From NCBI GenBank assembly GCA_002495235.1, contig DAEG01000055.1, forward strand, positions 1-22,550: DNA of 22,550 nucleotides. Reading direction: 5' to 3'. The translations under genes and the position numbers were made by a program. The notes beneath the pieces are model-generated. The model worked only from the letters and a program-made list of their open reading frames with translations, was not told the origin of the DNA and did no database searches. Source of the stretch: Euryarchaeota archaeon UBA287. GTDB lineage: Archaea; Thermoplasmatota; UBA186; UBA287. Shown here piece by piece: positions 21,845-22,550 of this stretch. Numbering within the stretch: the first letter of the stretch is position 1; each line of letters begins with the position of its first letter.

Positions 21845-22543
21845 ATGGGTATGATGAACAGGTTGGGGACGATAGTGAAGTCGAAGGTGAGTCACCTCCT
21901 TGACAGGTTTGAGGATCCTAAGGAGACCCTTGACTACTCTTACGAGAAGCTTGTCGAGGAGCTGCAGAAGGTCAAGAAAGGCATCGCGGACGTGGCGACA
22001 GCAAGGAAGCGCGTAGAGCTGCAGAGGGCAAAACTGGAGCAGGACAGCGCGAAGCTGGAGGATCAGGCAAGGGAGGCTCTGAAGATGAACAGGGAGGACC
22101 TCGCAAGGGCTGCTCTGGAGAGAAAGACGGTGGCTGACTCTCAGATCACGGCTCTAGGCTCTCAGATTGAAGACCTGAAGAAGCAGCAGGAGAAACTCAC
22201 GGAGGCGGAGAAGAGCCTCTCTCTCAAGGTAGAGAGCTTCAGGACCCAGAAGGAGACCATAAAGGCCCAGTACTCCGCGGCGGAGGCTCAGGTGCGCATA
22301 AACGAGTCCGTCAGCGGTATATCCGAGGAGCTGAGCGATGTAGGCCTCGCCATTCAGCGTGCAGAGGAGAAGACCGAGGACATGAAGGCCAGGGCCTCAG
22401 CGATGGATGAGCTCATAGACAGCGGGGTTCTTGAAGATTTCACTGGCAAGAGCGACTCGATAGACAAGGAGCTGGAAAAGGTGAGGAAGCAGGGGAAGGT
22501 CGAAGATGACCTTCAAAAGTTGAGAGAGGAGATGAAAAAATGA
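21845..22543 (+). CDS. pspA: PspA/IM30 (ESCRT-III-like) membrane-stress protein
   Basis: A 232-residue, almost entirely helical coiled-coil protein. It begins with the amphipathic helix of the family (MMNRLGTIVKSKVSHLLDRF), then EDPKETLDYSYEKLVEELQK, the PspA signature, and heptad-rich helices with abundant Lys, Glu, Gln and Ala to about residue 180; the C-terminus is charged. PspA forms rods or rings on the inner face of the membrane and counters stress or remodels lipids. No pspF-type activator is nearby. The stop overlaps an ATG of a following gene (ATGA), suggesting an operon, as PspA is often paired with a second membrane-associated gene. Confidence 0.93.
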   Translation: MGMMNRLGTIVKSKVSHLLDRFEDPKETLDYSYEKLVEELQKVKKGIADVATARKRVELQRAKLEQDSAKLEDQAREALKMNREDLARAALERKTVADSQITALGSQIEDLKKQQEKLTEAEKSLSLKVESFRTQKETIKAQYSAAEAQVRINESVSGISEELSDVGLAIQRAEEKTEDMKARASAMDELIDSGVLEDFTGKSDSIDKELEKVRKQGKVEDDLQKLREEMKK

Positions 22544-22550
22544 TAGTGAG
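22540..22550 (+). CDS. start of a further gene, cut by window edge
   Basis: ATG ATA GTG AG overlaps the pspA stop as ATGA, the same arrangement as moaA-moaC and purC-ICMT here. Only Met-Ile-Val can be read, so no function can be given. Confidence 0.4.

Overview
The window looks like an archaeal chromosome of roughly balanced base composition. It is probably a euryarchaeon, and I would guess the Thermoplasmata side (Aciduliprofundum-like or an uncultured relative); the lineage is inference. Evidence for Archaea: an archaeal nascent polypeptide-associated complex protein with a C-terminal UBA domain, archaeal-type PurC, MoaA, QueC/QueD and GalT, and TATA boxes centred about 23-27 bases before the start codons of most genes. 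That spacing means most transcripts should be leaderless. I used it, with ATGA overlaps and family alignments, to choose several starts.

Layout. 1-807: 3' part of a PHP-type metallohydrolase. 898-5870: small housekeeping genes, namely a one-span membrane protein, queD-queC (7-deazaguanine synthesis), purC with an ICMT-like membrane methyltransferase, NAC, a tiny hydrophobic protein coupled to rnhB (RNase HII) and an SCP2-like protein, and a YfcE-like phosphoesterase that follows a PutP-like sodium symporter (5891-7312). 7411-8403: exported monoacylglycerol-lipase-like hydrolase. 8505-9817: moaA-moaC, the first two steps of molybdopterin synthesis.

9839-14534 is the unusual part. Three exported, very hydrophobic proteins of unknown function (452, 220 and 233 residues; the first and third very rich in cysteine) surround a tRNA-Phe gene and two tandem E1/ThiF-like adenylyltransferase paralogues. 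The paralogues share two blocks of perfect DNA identity (118 and 115 bp) but have diverged between them, which looks like partial gene conversion or selection on selected segments. No ubiquitin-like carrier, E2 or JAB protease is encoded nearby. A lineage-specific secreted-protein and adenylation island is a hypothesis only.

14774-22550: an iron-type alcohol dehydrogenase with a translationally coupled two-span membrane protein; an exported GH25 muramidase fused to an Amidase_6-like domain (an archaeal enzyme apparently aimed at bacterial peptidoglycan) with a 9+9 bp palindrome upstream of its promoter; an arginine-deiminase/amidinotransferase-family enzyme; galT; pepF (M3B oligopeptidase); and a PspA/IM30 membrane-stress protein whose stop codon overlaps the start of a further gene cut by the window edge.

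No gene-free stretch exceeds 300 bases. The longest are 14535-14773 and 16342-16551. The first holds a short palindrome and a TATA box; in the second I see nothing convincing. I saw no insertion sequence, CRISPR array or rRNA.
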